Shown: positions 8,705 through 17,850, counted from the first letter of the stretch. The stretch: DNA of 64,000 bases from Rhizobium albus (GCA_030160035.1 BSNO01000001.1:806001-870000), one strand, 5' to 3'. Program-made: numbers and translations. Notes: generated from the letters alone by a model not told the origin.

Positions 8705-9896
8705 TCCGATCCGCCTCGGTGTCGTCGGGCTCGGCCGCGCTTTCATGCTCATGCTGCCGACGTTTCGCGCTGACCCGCGTGTTGCCCTAGTCGCGGCGGC
8801 AGCGCCGCGCGCCGCGTCGCGGCAAGCCTTCGAGAAGGAGTTCGGCGGCCGCGCCTATGAAACGATCGAAGGTCTATGCGCCGACACCAGCGTGGAAGCG
8901 ATCTACGTGGCAACGCCGCACCAGATGCATCGTGCTCACGTCGTCGCTGCCGCTTGCGCCGGCAAACATATCTTGGTCGACAAGCCGCTCGCCATCTCGC
9001 TTGAAGACGGTGCGGCGATGGTGAAGGCCTGCCGGGACGCAGGTGTTCAGCTGATCGTGGGGCCCAGCCACAGTTTCGATGACCCCGTCGTCCAGGCCAA
9101 GCGCCTGATCGATGAAGGCGCCATCGGCGCGGTGCGCATGATCAACGCGTGGAACTTCACGGATTTCCTCTACCGTCCGCGACGTCCGGAAGAGCTCGAT
9201 ACCAGCCAGGGTGGCGGCGTCGTGTTTTCGCAAGGCGTTCATCAGATCGACATTGTTCGGCTTCTGGCCGGGGGACACGGGAGAAGCGTCACCGCCATGA
9301 CAGGACAATGGGATCCTCAAAGGCCGACCGAGGGAGCCTATGCTGCGCTGATGTCATTCGAAGGCGGCGCCTTCGCGGCGTTCACCTATTCCGGATATGC
9401 GCATTTCGACAGCGACGAATGGATGGAATGGACGGGCGAGTTGGGTCATCTCAAAGATCCCGCCCAATATGGTGGCGCCAGACGCGCGCTCGCGACCATT
9501 GCTTCCGCACAGGAAGAGGCGGCGCTCAAGACGGCGCGGACATTTGGAGCCGGCGCCGAGCCGTCCATGCCGGATCACCATGAACATTTCGGCCCCATTA
9601 TCGTAAGCGGGGACCGCGGGGACCTGCGCCTGACGCCACAGGGAGTTCATGTCTACGGCGACGAGGTGCGCACTTTTCATCCGGCCGCGCCCGTCGACGT
9701 ACCGCGTGCCGAGGTTGCCAAGGCGTTGTTCGACGCCGTTCGCCGTGGCCGTTCACCGGCTCAGACCGGCGCCTGGGGGCTCGCCAGCCTGGAGGTATGC
9801 CACGCCATTCTGCAATCGGCGGAGACCGGACTGCCGATCAACTTGCGCCACCAAGTTTCAGTTACAGGGGAAGAGGGACGAAATGACCGACCTTAA
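8694..9896 (+). CDS. Gfo/Idh/MocA dehydrogenase, phthalate cis-4,5-dihydrodiol dehydrogenase type
   Basis: This 400-residue NAD(P)-dependent dehydrogenase has the nucleotide-binding GVVGLGRA at 9-16, the family lysine in DKPL (K97), and a long second domain. The HHEHFGPIIVSGDRGDLR stretch resembles what I recall of Pht4, the enzyme that re-aromatises cis-4,5-dihydroxy-4,5-dihydrophthalate. Position supports this: the reductase gene overlaps its start and the decarboxylase gene overlaps its end by 14 bases. The start codon is TTG, with GGGA 9-12 bases upstream. Gfo/Idh/MocA enzymes are catalytically diverse, so the call depends on context. Confidence 0.78.
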   Translation: MTSDPIRLGVVGLGRAFMLMLPTFRADPRVALVAAAAPRAASRQAFEKEFGGRAYETIEGLCADTSVEAIYVATPHQMHRAHVVAAACAGKHILVDKPLAISLEDGAAMVKACRDAGVQLIVGPSHSFDDPVVQAKRLIDEGAIGAVRMINAWNFTDFLYRPRRPEELDTSQGGGVVFSQGVHQIDIVRLLAGGHGRSVTAMTGQWDPQRPTEGAYAALMSFEGGAFAAFTYSGYAHFDSDEWMEWTGELGHLKDPAQYGGARRALATIASAQEEAALKTARTFGAGAEPSMPDHHEHFGPIIVSGDRGDLRLTPQGVHVYGDEVRTFHPAAPVDVPRAEVAKALFDAVRRGRSPAQTGAWGLASLEVCHAILQSAETGLPINLRHQVSVTGEEGRNDRP

Positions 9897-10872
9897 GCTA
9901 TCGCTCGCCATGGGCGACTATGACCGCACACGACCGATCGCCGACGGACGCGTGAAGATTGATGGCGTCGATCCAACCTGCATGCTGCTCTCGCCCGAGG
10001 AAATGTTCTTCCGCGCTTTCCGCCACCAGGCTTTCGATGTCAGCGAACTGTCGCTGTCATCCTATTCTATCTCGGTCGCTCGCGGCGATCCCCATTACGT
10101 GGCGATCCCGGTCTTCCTCTCACGCGCATTCCGCCACACCTCGGTGTACATCCGCACCGACAAGGGGATCGTGAAACCGGCAGACCTCAAGGGCAAGAAG
10201 ATCGGCATTGCCGAGTATCAGCTCTCCGCCAATGTCTGGGTACGCGGCATCCTGGAGGATGCCTATGGTGTTAAGCCATCCGAAATCGACTGGGTGCGCG
10301 GCGGCATGAACACCCCGGGCAGGCCCGAAAAGATCAAGGTCGACCTTCCGTCAGACATCCGCATCGAGGCGGCGCCGGAAGGCGCCACTCTCAACCAGAT
10401 GCTGATCGACGGCACCATCGACGGCTTCGTCGGTCCGCGTGCTCCATTGTGCTTTGACGAGGGCTTCGACAAGATCGATCGGCTGTTTCCCGACACCAGC
10501 GCGGCGGAGGAATGGTACCGCGAAACGCGCGTGTTCCCTATCATGCATGTGCTGGGCATGCGCCGCTCGCTCGCCGATGCCTATCCGTTCTTGCCGGGGG
10601 CGTTGCTGAAGGCCTTCTCGGAAGCGAAGGCCATGGCCCAGACAGCGCTGTCGGATACATCTGCGACCAAGGTGACGATGCCCTTCGTCGAAGACAATCT
10701 GCGCCGTGCTGGTGTGCTGATGGGGTCCGATATCTGGACCTATGGCCTCAACGGCAACCGCGAAACGCTCGCGACCTTTCTCGATTATCATTATCGCCAG
10801 GGTCTGTCCCCGCGGAAGGTCGAGGTAGAGGAGCTGTTCCACCCAGCCACGCTTGAAGCCTACAGCCTTTGA
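9883..10872 (+). CDS. 4,5-dihydroxyphthalate decarboxylase-like protein
   Basis: A 329-residue protein of the family that includes Pht5 and has the fold of ABC/NMT1 solute-binding proteins but no signal peptide, as expected for a cytosolic decarboxylase. Visible features are MGDYDRTRP near the start, LKGKKIGIAEYQLSANVW at mid-length, and a C-terminal helical end. In the phthalate route it would remove CO2 from 4,5-dihydroxyphthalate to give protocatechuate. The chosen ATG has GAGGG about 6 bases upstream and overlaps the preceding stop; the longer open frame is the shadow of that gene. No protocatechuate ring-cleavage gene is in the window. Confidence 0.82.
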   Translation: MTDLKLSLAMGDYDRTRPIADGRVKIDGVDPTCMLLSPEEMFFRAFRHQAFDVSELSLSSYSISVARGDPHYVAIPVFLSRAFRHTSVYIRTDKGIVKPADLKGKKIGIAEYQLSANVWVRGILEDAYGVKPSEIDWVRGGMNTPGRPEKIKVDLPSDIRIEAAPEGATLNQMLIDGTIDGFVGPRAPLCFDEGFDKIDRLFPDTSAAEEWYRETRVFPIMHVLGMRRSLADAYPFLPGALLKAFSEAKAMAQTALSDTSATKVTMPFVEDNLRRAGVLMGSDIWTYGLNGNRETLATFLDYHYRQGLSPRKVEVEELFHPATLEAYSL

Positions 10873-10894
10873 GCGCTAACAGGAGCGGACCGAA

Positions 10895-11332
10895 ATGGGA
10901 TTGATCCCCGGTGACATCGTCGAAATCAAAACTGATAGGGGCCTTGCCTATGTGCAGGTGACGCACGACCATCGGTCTTATCCGCAAGTCGTGCGGGTCC
11001 TTGAAGGCCTTCACCAAGAGCGGCCATCAGATGTCGAGGAAATCGCTGCCACAGGCACGCTTTTCAGTGCGCTTCTGCCGTTGGAGAGCATGCTTAAACG
11101 TGGTGCAGTGCCCGGCGAACGGATTGGCCGTGCAGCAATCCCGGAAAGCGACAGAGACTTTCCGACATTCAAGACGCCGATCCGGGATAAGGCCGGTGCC
11201 ATCGCCTACTGGTGGTACTGGGACGGGGAGGGCCTGCGCTACGATGTGGAGCCGCGGGAGGCGACTGACAGCATGCCAATGCGCGAAGTCATGACCGCGC
11301 GCACTTTACTGAAGCGGCTCGTCGAGGCCTGA
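10895..11332 (+). CDS. Conserved-looking hypothetical protein, last gene of the dioxygenase-reductase operon
   Basis: A 145-residue protein I cannot place. It begins with a beta-rich stretch (GDIVEIKTDRGLAYVQVTH), has an aromatic patch AYWWYWDGEGLRYDVEP near 112-128, and ends in a helix; there is no signal peptide or membrane segment. AGGAG lies a few bases before the ATG, the gap from the decarboxylase gene is 22 bases, and a strong terminator follows, so it is almost surely co-transcribed with the catabolic genes. A role in that pathway or in cofactor maturation is possible but unsupported. Confidence 0.7.
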   Translation: MGLIPGDIVEIKTDRGLAYVQVTHDHRSYPQVVRVLEGLHQERPSDVEEIAATGTLFSALLPLESMLKRGAVPGERIGRAAIPESDRDFPTFKTPIRDKAGAIAYWWYWDGEGLRYDVEPREATDSMPMREVMTARTLLKRLVEA

Positions 11333-11352
11333 GCGTTTAGGCGATCTAAAAG

Positions 11353-11385
11353 AAAATGGCCCTCCGGTTACCGGAGGGCCATTTT
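11353..11385. terminator. Bidirectional intrinsic terminator
   Basis: A 15-base perfect stem (AAAATGGCCCTCCGG with its complement) closes a three-base loop and carries T runs on both strands. It lies between two convergent operons: the phthalate-type operon ends 20 bases before it and the TRAP permease gene ends 13 bases after it. Confidence 0.9.
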
Positions 11386-11397
11386 TTGTTCGTTCAG

Positions 11398-13332
11398 TCA
11401 GCCTGCGCGTGCTTCCGCCGGCTGCGCTTGCGCGACGGGGCGGATCATCGCCCAAAGGACCCCGAAAGCAAGCACGCCGACCACGTCGGTCCAGATAAAT
11501 CCTGGGAGGATGCTCGCTGGCAAAAGGGCAAGAGTGCCCGCCACAATCAACATTCCTCGTTCGGCCAGGCTGACCGACCGTCGGAAGAAGCCGACGATGC
11601 CTGCAGTCACGAGGTAGATGCCGAGAATGGCGGTGGACAAGGTCCAGATCACTTCCAGCCAAGTGCCGTCGAAGATCAGCGCAGGCGTGAAGATAAACAG
11701 GAACGGTACGATATAGGCCGGCCAGGCAAGCTTCATGGATTCGATGCTGGTCGCCCAGGACGAGGCGCCGGCGATGTTTGCCGCTGCGAAAGAGGCAAGC
11801 GCCACGGGTGGCGTCACCATCGACAGAAGGCCGAAATAGAAGACGAACAAATGCGCGGCGATGACTGGCACGCCGACTTCCACAAGGGCGGGTGCGACGA
11901 GGGTTGCCAGGAGGATGTAGACGCCGACCGTCGGCATTCCCATGCCTAGCACCACGCTGATCAGCGCGGTGATGACCGCGAGCACGATGACGTTGCTGCC
12001 AGCAGCCGCGACGATGTTCATCGTCAGGTTGAAGGCAAGGCCAGAGATGTTGAGAACGCCGATGATGATGCCTGCCGCGGCACAGACGATGATCAGATCG
12101 AGCGCTGACCGTCCGGTATCGGCGATGAGCGGCAGGATATCGCGGGCCTTCATGCGCTGACCCTTGTAGCCCATCACGAAACTGACCACGAGCAGCACGA
12201 TCGTCGCCAGAACCGCCGCCCGTTCCGGCCGCATGTTGAGCGCGAAGAGCGCATAGAAGAGAACCGCGAAGGGGATGATGAAGTGCCAGCCGGCCTTCAA
12301 TGCGCCCCAGCCGCTCGGGATGGCGTCTGCTGGTACAGCAAGCAGGTTGCGCTTGCCGGCCCGCAGGTCCACGTTGATGAAGATAGCGACGTAATAAAGG
12401 ATCGCGGCCGGCAACGCTGCCAGCATGATGTCGACATAGTCGACCTGAATCATGTCGGCCATGATGAAGGCGGCCGCGCCCATGACCGGTGGCACCAACT
12501 GTCCGCCGGTGGATGCTGTCGCTTCGACGGCTCCAGCATAGGCAGGCGAGAAGCCCGCGCGCTTCATCATCGGAATTGTGACGACGCCGGTTCCGACAAC
12601 GTTCCCAACCGCATTGCCCGAGATCGAGCCGAACAGCGAAGAAGCTGTAACAGCGACTTTGGCGGGCCCGCCGCGATATCGTCCCATCAGCGCGAGCGCG
12701 CCGTCGTTGAAGAAGTTGGCAGCACCACAAGCAGAGAGCAGCTTGCCGAACAGCAGATAAGGAACCACGATGACGACTGCGACCTTGAGCGCCTGTCCAA
12801 GCATGCCGTTGGCGTCCGTCGCCAAATAAATTGCGAGCTCAGAAAACATCGTCTCTCGGCTGCGAAACTCGCCCGGCATCAGATGTCCGAATAGGCCGTA
12901 TGCCATGAAGAGAAGTACGACGACGAAGATGCCCATGCCGACCGATGGCACGACGTTGAGCATGAGTGCCGCCAACACGACACCAGAGAGCGCTACCAGC
13001 CAGAAAGGCAGGTAGGGCGCTTCCATTGTAATGTTGATGTAATCGATGGCGAGATAGAAGCCGACGCCGAGTGTCACGGCGGCGGCGAGCAGGCTTGCCA
13101 CTTTCAACAAGCTGCTCACCGACGTCCTGGCGATCGCCAGGAAGCCAGTGGTCAGTGCCAATGTGAGACCTGCCGCCAGAAGCTGAGCATCATAGATAGA
13201 GACGCCAAGATAGCGATGCAGGTCGCCTGCATACCCGATCGAAAGGAGGACGATGAGCGTGCCGCTCAAGCGTTCCAGCCAGAGAAGCGGTCCACGACGG
13301 GGCGCTTCCACGTTGCTCTCTTCCAGCGACAT
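11398..13332 (-). CDS. TRAP transporter fused permease (4TM/12TM), second system
   Basis: A 644-residue fused DctQM permease of the TAXI type. M-domain signatures include GNAVGNVVGTGVVTIPMMK, TASTGGQLVPPVMGAAAF and LGMGMPTVGVYILLATL. It is the third gene of an operon after a class II aldolase-like gene and a TAXI receptor, 10 bases beyond the receptor's stop. It has the same architecture as the permease at the left end but is clearly a different sequence, so the block carries two independent TRAP importers, presumably for different acids. Confidence 0.9.
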   Translation of the reverse strand: MSLEESNVEAPRRGPLLWLERLSGTLIVLLSIGYAGDLHRYLGVSIYDAQLLAAGLTLALTTGFLAIARTSVSSLLKVASLLAAAVTLGVGFYLAIDYINITMEAPYLPFWLVALSGVVLAALMLNVVPSVGMGIFVVVLLFMAYGLFGHLMPGEFRSRETMFSELAIYLATDANGMLGQALKVAVVIVVPYLLFGKLLSACGAANFFNDGALALMGRYRGGPAKVAVTASSLFGSISGNAVGNVVGTGVVTIPMMKRAGFSPAYAGAVEATASTGGQLVPPVMGAAAFIMADMIQVDYVDIMLAALPAAILYYVAIFINVDLRAGKRNLLAVPADAIPSGWGALKAGWHFIIPFAVLFYALFALNMRPERAAVLATIVLLVVSFVMGYKGQRMKARDILPLIADTGRSALDLIIVCAAAGIIIGVLNISGLAFNLTMNIVAAAGSNVIVLAVITALISVVLGMGMPTVGVYILLATLVAPALVEVGVPVIAAHLFVFYFGLLSMVTPPVALASFAAANIAGASSWATSIESMKLAWPAYIVPFLFIFTPALIFDGTWLEVIWTLSTAILGIYLVTAGIVGFFRRSVSLAERGMLIVAGTLALLPASILPGFIWTDVVGVLAFGVLWAMIRPVAQAQPAEARAG

Positions 13333-13342
13333 CGCCTAAGCC

Positions 13343-14296
13343 TCAGTCCACCAATCCGATTTCTTGGTAATAGGCAGACGCTGCCGGATGATATTCGATG
13401 CCCTCGAATTGCGGTGCCATCTCAGCCGGTTCGAACTCGGCAAATGTATTGAGGATTCCACGCACCTTTTCCGGGTTGTCATGCAGGAGCTCAACAATCT
13501 GGCGCACCACGTCGTCGTCGAGATGGGCCCCTCCGGTCAGCACGTAATCGTAGCCCATCATGGGCGTGTCTTCTTCGACCCCGGGTGCAGATCCACCTGG
13601 CACAACCTTGATGTATGATGTCGGGACGAACTCCTGCATCGCGGCTTCAGCTTCAGGCGTTTCCTCCACGGCAAGCCAGCGAATGCCGATTGCTGCGTCG
13701 GCTTCACGGGTTTTTCCCCCTTGGAGGGCGAAGAATGCAACATCCACATTCCCCGAGATCAAGTCGTCGACGCCATTTGGCACCGATGGGACATTGCTGG
13801 CTCGCATGTCGTCGATCGAGAGACCGCCAGCGGCGAGAATGCCATCGACCTGTAGGCGAAGTGTCGGTTGCGCAGCGAAGCCATAGGTGATCGTCAGTCC
13901 CTCGATGTCGGAGACTGTTCTGTAGTCGGAATCAGCGCGTACCATAAAGCCGTATGCCGAAGAGCTCAGCGACCCAATCGCTCGGATGTTTTCGAGTGGA
14001 CGACCATCGAAGGGCTCATCACCGAACGCTGCAGCAGCGAAGTCGGGGCTGGGGACCAGTTGAAGATCCAGGCGGCCGGCATCGATGAGCGGCATGGACT
14101 GACCTGAACCCCCATACGCTTGCACGCGCACGTCCAGACCGAGTTCCTGCGACAGGAACTCGGCGAAGCCAGCATTGACGGCGTAATTCTGCGAGCCCTG
14201 GGTACCCGCTCCGATGCCCAGCGACTGTGCGTTTGCCATGCCGGTCAGCATAAGGCTTGCCGCTACGCAAGCACTCGAAAGAATGTGATAGTTCAT
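13343..14296 (-). CDS. TAXI family TRAP transporter solute-binding protein, second system
   Basis: A 317-residue periplasmic receptor. Signal peptide about residues 1-23 (LMLTGMANA-Q), then SLGIGAGTQGSQNYAVNAGF, the TAXI pocket opening. The chosen ATG has an excellent AAGGAGGAG ribosome site 7 bases upstream; the frame open further upstream has no such signal. It lies 59 bases downstream of the class II aldolase-like gene and 10 bases before its permease. The ligand is presumably the substrate of the aldolase-like, TPP and aldehyde dehydrogenase genes nearby. Confidence 0.87.
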   Translation of the reverse strand: MNYHILSSACVAASLMLTGMANAQSLGIGAGTQGSQNYAVNAGFAEFLSQELGLDVRVQAYGGSGQSMPLIDAGRLDLQLVPSPDFAAAAFGDEPFDGRPLENIRAIGSLSSSAYGFMVRADSDYRTVSDIEGLTITYGFAAQPTLRLQVDGILAAGGLSIDDMRASNVPSVPNGVDDLISGNVDVAFFALQGGKTREADAAIGIRWLAVEETPEAEAAMQEFVPTSYIKVVPGGSAPGVEEDTPMMGYDYVLTGGAHLDDDVVRQIVELLHDNPEKVRGILNTFAEFEPAEMAPQFEGIEYHPAASAYYQEIGLVD

Positions 14297-14355
14297 GTTG
14301 GTCTCCTCCTTATTTAAGATTGGCCGGCAGATCTCCCATCCGCCGCCGCTCATTC

Positions 14356-15102
14356 TCAAAGTCCGCTGAAGCCGGCTCGGCCGACCCAATAGTCCCAGGC
14401 ACGCGCCAGAGGCATTTCGCTGAGCAGCATCTTGCTGGCCATGTCGATTTCGCCATCGGTCAGGTACGTAACCTCACCGAGCTGCCGCGTCTGCTGGATG
14501 AGTGCGGCATTGTCCTTGAGCGCGATCGAAATCATGATGACCGAGCGGATGTCGTCGGCCGCACAGATGCAGCCATGGCCACGCAGCAGCGCAACGCGGT
14601 TGTTGCCGAGCGTGCGCGCGAGCGAGTGGCCCATCTCCATGCTATCAACGAGCATATTGGTGTCGCCGAATTCGTCTTGGCTGTCCCAGGTGTGAATGTC
14701 CTTGCCGATGACCGACGCCATGTGAAACATCGGTCGCAGCGAGATGTCGACCATTGTGAAGGGCAGAACTGACCGGGCATGGTGGTGCGTCACCGAATTG
14801 ACGTCTGGGCGATCCTTGTAGATCGCGCCATGGATGTGACGCTCCGCGTATGGCCGACGGTGATCGTCGCCGACTAGTTCGCCGTCCAACGTGAATTCCA
14901 TGATATCGCCGCGGGTCACGACGGCGGGGCTTCGCGACCGCGACAGAAAGTACGTGTTCGGATTGAGCGGGTTGCGGACGCTGATATGCCCAAAGTCGTC
15001 AATCACATCCTCTCGCGCGAGTATTCGGTTGGCGATGACCAGAGCGGTCAATGTCGCGTCCAAAACTGCTGCGTCGCCCTGACGTGTAATTTGCTGGTTC
15101 AT
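14356..15102 (-). CDS. Class II aldolase/adducin family protein (aldolase or decarboxylase)
   Basis: A 248-residue cytosolic metalloenzyme. The family's catalytic glutamate and zinc ligands are recognisable: E87 in AERHIHG, H106 and H108 in VTHHHAR, and H176 in LLRGHGC. Members include sugar-phosphate aldolases but also aromatic decarboxylases such as the 3,4-dihydroxyphthalate type. In an aromatic-acid locus the decarboxylase reading is attractive but unproven. It heads the operon with the second TAXI-TRAP system and is divergent from a LysR gene. The promoter region holds an element also found before the aldehyde dehydrogenase gene. Confidence 0.83.
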   Translation of the reverse strand: MNQQITRQGDAAVLDATLTALVIANRILAREDVIDDFGHISVRNPLNPNTYFLSRSRSPAVVTRGDIMEFTLDGELVGDDHRRPYAERHIHGAIYKDRPDVNSVTHHHARSVLPFTMVDISLRPMFHMASVIGKDIHTWDSQDEFGDTNMLVDSMEMGHSLARTLGNNRVALLRGHGCICAADDIRSVIMISIALKDNAALIQQTRQLGEVTYLTDGEIDMASKMLLSEMPLARAWDYWVGRAGFSGL

Positions 15103-15157
15103 GCTTGTGGCCCTCCATCTGCTGAAGTGAGCCTAGCTTGCCGCATGCCAGGCATCG

Positions 15158-15190
15158 AATATATAGTTCCGATCTCACTATAGCTCGGAA
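15158..15190. promoter_or_regulatory. LysR-type operator between lysR and the aldolase-TRAP operon
   Basis: AATATATAG (15158-15166), an 11-base spacer and CTATAGC (15178-15184) form a LysR-box-like element. It overlaps an inverted repeat TTCCGA (15167-15172) / TCGGAA (15185-15190) that extends to ATAG...CTAT arms. The same AATATATAG and CTATAGC blocks, 12 bases apart, occur at 19370-19397 before the aldehyde dehydrogenase gene. The site ends 6 bases before the annotated lysR start, which fits autorepression. Confidence 0.65.
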
Positions 15191-15196
15191 GCTATC

Positions 15197-16150
15197 ATGC
15201 GCTCATTGATCTCGCAGATCTCGATCCATAAACTCGAGGTCTTTTGTCTCGTCGTCGAACTCGGCAGCTTCTCGCGTACCGCGGAACGCATGGGCATCGC
15301 TCAGCCGGTCGTCTCGGCGCATGTGAAGGCGCTTGCTGAGAAGTTTGGCGCGCCCCTAACGGGAAGGACAGGGCGTAAAGTCACCCTTACGGAGGAGGGG
15401 CAACGGGTCTATAGCTGGGCACGTGAGATCGTGAGCCGTACCCGCGAAATGGAACGCGAGATGGCCGATTTTCAGCGCGGATTTGTCGGTAAAGCAACCG
15501 TTGGCGCATCCATGACGCTCGGCTCATATGTTCTGCCGGGTTTGATCTCGCAGTTCCACGAAATCTATCCGAAGGGAGAGATCTCAGTGCGTGTGGCAAC
15601 GCCCGTGTCGGTAACGGACGCCGTCCATATCGGTGACTGCGATTTCGCCTACACCATTCTGGATCCACGCCACGAGACTGCGGGTCTTGAGGTCGACAAG
15701 GTCATGGATGAAGAACTCATCCTCGTTGTATCCAGCAAATCCAAGATCGGTGGCAGCAACCTCAGTTCATCCCAACTGACCAAGCTGCCCTTCATTACTG
15801 CACAATCAGGTACACCTCGGCGCGAGATCGAAGAGCATTGTCTTGCGCGTTACGGCGTGAAGCGCGAGCACATTGCCATGGAATTCGGGCACGCCGAGTC
15901 CATCAAGCAGGCTGTTCGCGCCGGCGCTGGTGCCGCCTTTCTGTTCCGTTCGTCCGTGTCTGACGAGTTGGACGCGGGTACACTGCGCGTGATCATGACG
16001 CCGGGAATGGAACTGCGGGTCCCCGTCTATCTCGTCAAGCGACGGGGCAAGCAGCTCTCCCATTTCCAGGTATCGCTGATGGAAGAGCTGAGCCGCGGTT
16101 TGAAGGGTCAGGAGCCGCTGCGCAGAGCCCCAACCATGGAAGGCGCATAA
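15197..16150 (+). CDS. LysR family transcriptional regulator
   Basis: A 317-residue LysR protein: winged helix-turn-helix at about residues 9-70 (LEVFCLVVELGSFSRTAERM then AQPVVSAHVKALAE), a linker helix rich in Arg and Glu, and an effector-binding domain starting near KATVGASMTLGSYVLP. It is divergent from the aldolase-TRAP operon, and its 3' end overlaps the end of the convergent TPP enzyme gene by 43 bases. The duplicated operator suggests it controls both minus-strand operons of the module. The ATG sits directly behind the operator with little room for a ribosome site; a TTG nine bases further in is an alternative start. Confidence 0.9.
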   Translation: MRSLISQISIHKLEVFCLVVELGSFSRTAERMGIAQPVVSAHVKALAEKFGAPLTGRTGRKVTLTEEGQRVYSWAREIVSRTREMEREMADFQRGFVGKATVGASMTLGSYVLPGLISQFHEIYPKGEISVRVATPVSVTDAVHIGDCDFAYTILDPRHETAGLEVDKVMDEELILVVSSKSKIGGSNLSSSQLTKLPFITAQSGTPRREIEEHCLARYGVKREHIAMEFGHAESIKQAVRAGAGAAFLFRSSVSDELDAGTLRVIMTPGMELRVPVYLVKRRGKQLSHFQVSLMEELSRGLKGQEPLRRAPTMEGA

Positions 16151-17850
16151 CCCTTTGCCGTGTCGATTTCTACGACTGCGGTTCCGCCATCGGCTACGAC
16201 GGCGAGCGCATCGTCCAGCGTCCGAAGCAGCGCATCGGCACCACGTACCAATCCAGGACTGAAGGCGCCGAACCCGCGAGCAATGGCGCTGATGTCGATA
16301 TCTGGATCATTCATGACGATGCCCACGTGCTTGTTCTCCGGTGGGCGATTCCTGTGCTTGGCGACGGTCTCCTGGTGCACTTCGTCATTATAGAAAGACC
16401 TATTGTTGAGCACGATGACGAGCAGCGGAACGTTCTTGTTGATGCCGGTCCAAAGAGCGGATGCATTCATCAGGAAGTCGCCATCGCCAAGTACCGCCAA
16501 CGGCAGTCGGTCGCTTTCTGTATCGCGCAGCGCGAGCGCCGCGCCGACGGCCATGCCGCAGCCCGAGCCGATACCGCCACCACCGTCGTAGCCGAGCGCC
16601 CCGAGCGGATGGTCCACCGGCCAGTCCGCTCCTGTCCAGCTCAATGGTCCACGGATAAGACAGGGGCTGTGAGCGTCAAGCTTTGAACGCAGGAGTGCAG
16701 CAATGTCCTGTGGTGTCAGGATATCGCCGGTCGGCAGTTCTGGTTGTGCCGGCAGACCGGGCGAGGTGGCTTCCGCAAGGCCCAGTGTCGCAGCAAGCGC
16801 TGCAATCACGCGGTCCGGTTCGTTCATGAAGGCGATGTCTGCCGGGAACGGCGCGCCGCCATCCTTCGACCAGCCGCGATGGGCGTAACTGTCGAGCGAT
16901 GCCGAGATGATCTTCGCGGGTACGACCCCATCGGTGAAGACCGACCGCAATGTTCCGCCAAAATCCAGCCAGTCCAGATTGATGATCAGATCGGCGGCAG
17001 CAATCGCTGCCTTTGCATCGGCATCTGGAAAATAACCTGCTTTGCCGACAGTCGCAGGGTGGGCTGTGGGGAAGGTGGATCCGGTCTTGAAATCGGTGAT
17101 CACGCGCGCGCCGAGATGTTCGGCCAAAGCGATGCGGCGGGTCCAGTCGTCGACATCGCGCGACATCCGGCCCATCATCATCACGATGTTCTTTGCATCT
17201 CCGAGCATAGTGACAGCTGACGCAATGAGTTCTGCAGCCGGGTCTGTTGAAACTGGTGCGCCGCGACGGCGAACATCGATCGGAGCCAGTGCCGTCACGA
17301 CTTTCTCTTCCTGGAGCGCCGCATCAACGTTGACGTACACGGGGCCGCGCGGGGCGGTTTCCGCGATAGCAGTGCCCTGAAGCAAGGCCTCACGTGCTGC
17401 AGCGACGCTGCCGGGTTGATCGTCCCACTTGATGAAGTCGCGTACCAATGCGCCTTGGTCCTGCGCGGTATGAATCCACTCGATCCATGGCCGCCGCTTG
17501 GCAGCATCGAGCGGTCCCGTCGCCCCGATCACCATCATTGGCACCCGGTCACAGAACGCGTTGAATATCCCCATGGACCCGTGCATGAGTCCGACATTTG
17601 AATGAAGCGCTACGGCCATTGCCCGGCCGGTGATCTTGGCCCAGCCGTGGGCGATCGCGACGGCCGCCTCTTCATGGATGCAAAGGAGAATTTCCGGGTC
17701 GTCGTTGGTGAAATTCACCAGGCTATCATGGATGCCGCGATAACTAGCGCCCGGGTTGAGCGCGATGTAGCGCATGCCAAGCGCGCTTAGCGTCTCGGCG
17801 ATAACGTCGGAGCCCCATTCAGGCGTCTGGTTCTGTGTTTTGTCCTGCAT
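16108..17850 (-). CDS. TPP-dependent enzyme of the acetolactate synthase/benzoylformate decarboxylase superfamily
   Basis: This 580-residue enzyme has the three-domain layout of TPP decarboxylases and synthases. The cofactor-activating glutamate is E60 in CIHEEAAVA; the C-terminal TPP motif begins GDGDF at 455 and closes with NN at 482-483. The start NPGASYRGIHDSLVNF and the stretch GATGPLDAAKRRPWIEWIHT belong to a subgroup with no reaction I can name. It starts 10 bases after the aldehyde dehydrogenase stop, so a 2-oxo acid decarboxylase feeding an aldehyde to that dehydrogenase is the natural inference, as in mandelate degradation. Confidence 0.83.
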   Translation of the reverse strand: MQDKTQNQTPEWGSDVIAETLSALGMRYIALNPGASYRGIHDSLVNFTNDDPEILLCIHEEAAVAIAHGWAKITGRAMAVALHSNVGLMHGSMGIFNAFCDRVPMMVIGATGPLDAAKRRPWIEWIHTAQDQGALVRDFIKWDDQPGSVAAAREALLQGTAIAETAPRGPVYVNVDAALQEEKVVTALAPIDVRRRGAPVSTDPAAELIASAVTMLGDAKNIVMMMGRMSRDVDDWTRRIALAEHLGARVITDFKTGSTFPTAHPATVGKAGYFPDADAKAAIAAADLIINLDWLDFGGTLRSVFTDGVVPAKIISASLDSYAHRGWSKDGGAPFPADIAFMNEPDRVIAALAATLGLAEATSPGLPAQPELPTGDILTPQDIAALLRSKLDAHSPCLIRGPLSWTGADWPVDHPLGALGYDGGGGIGSGCGMAVGAALALRDTESDRLPLAVLGDGDFLMNASALWTGINKNVPLLVIVLNNRSFYNDEVHQETVAKHRNRPPENKHVGIVMNDPDIDISAIARGFGAFSPGLVRGADALLRTLDDALAVVADGGTAVVEIDTAKGYAPSMVGALRSGS

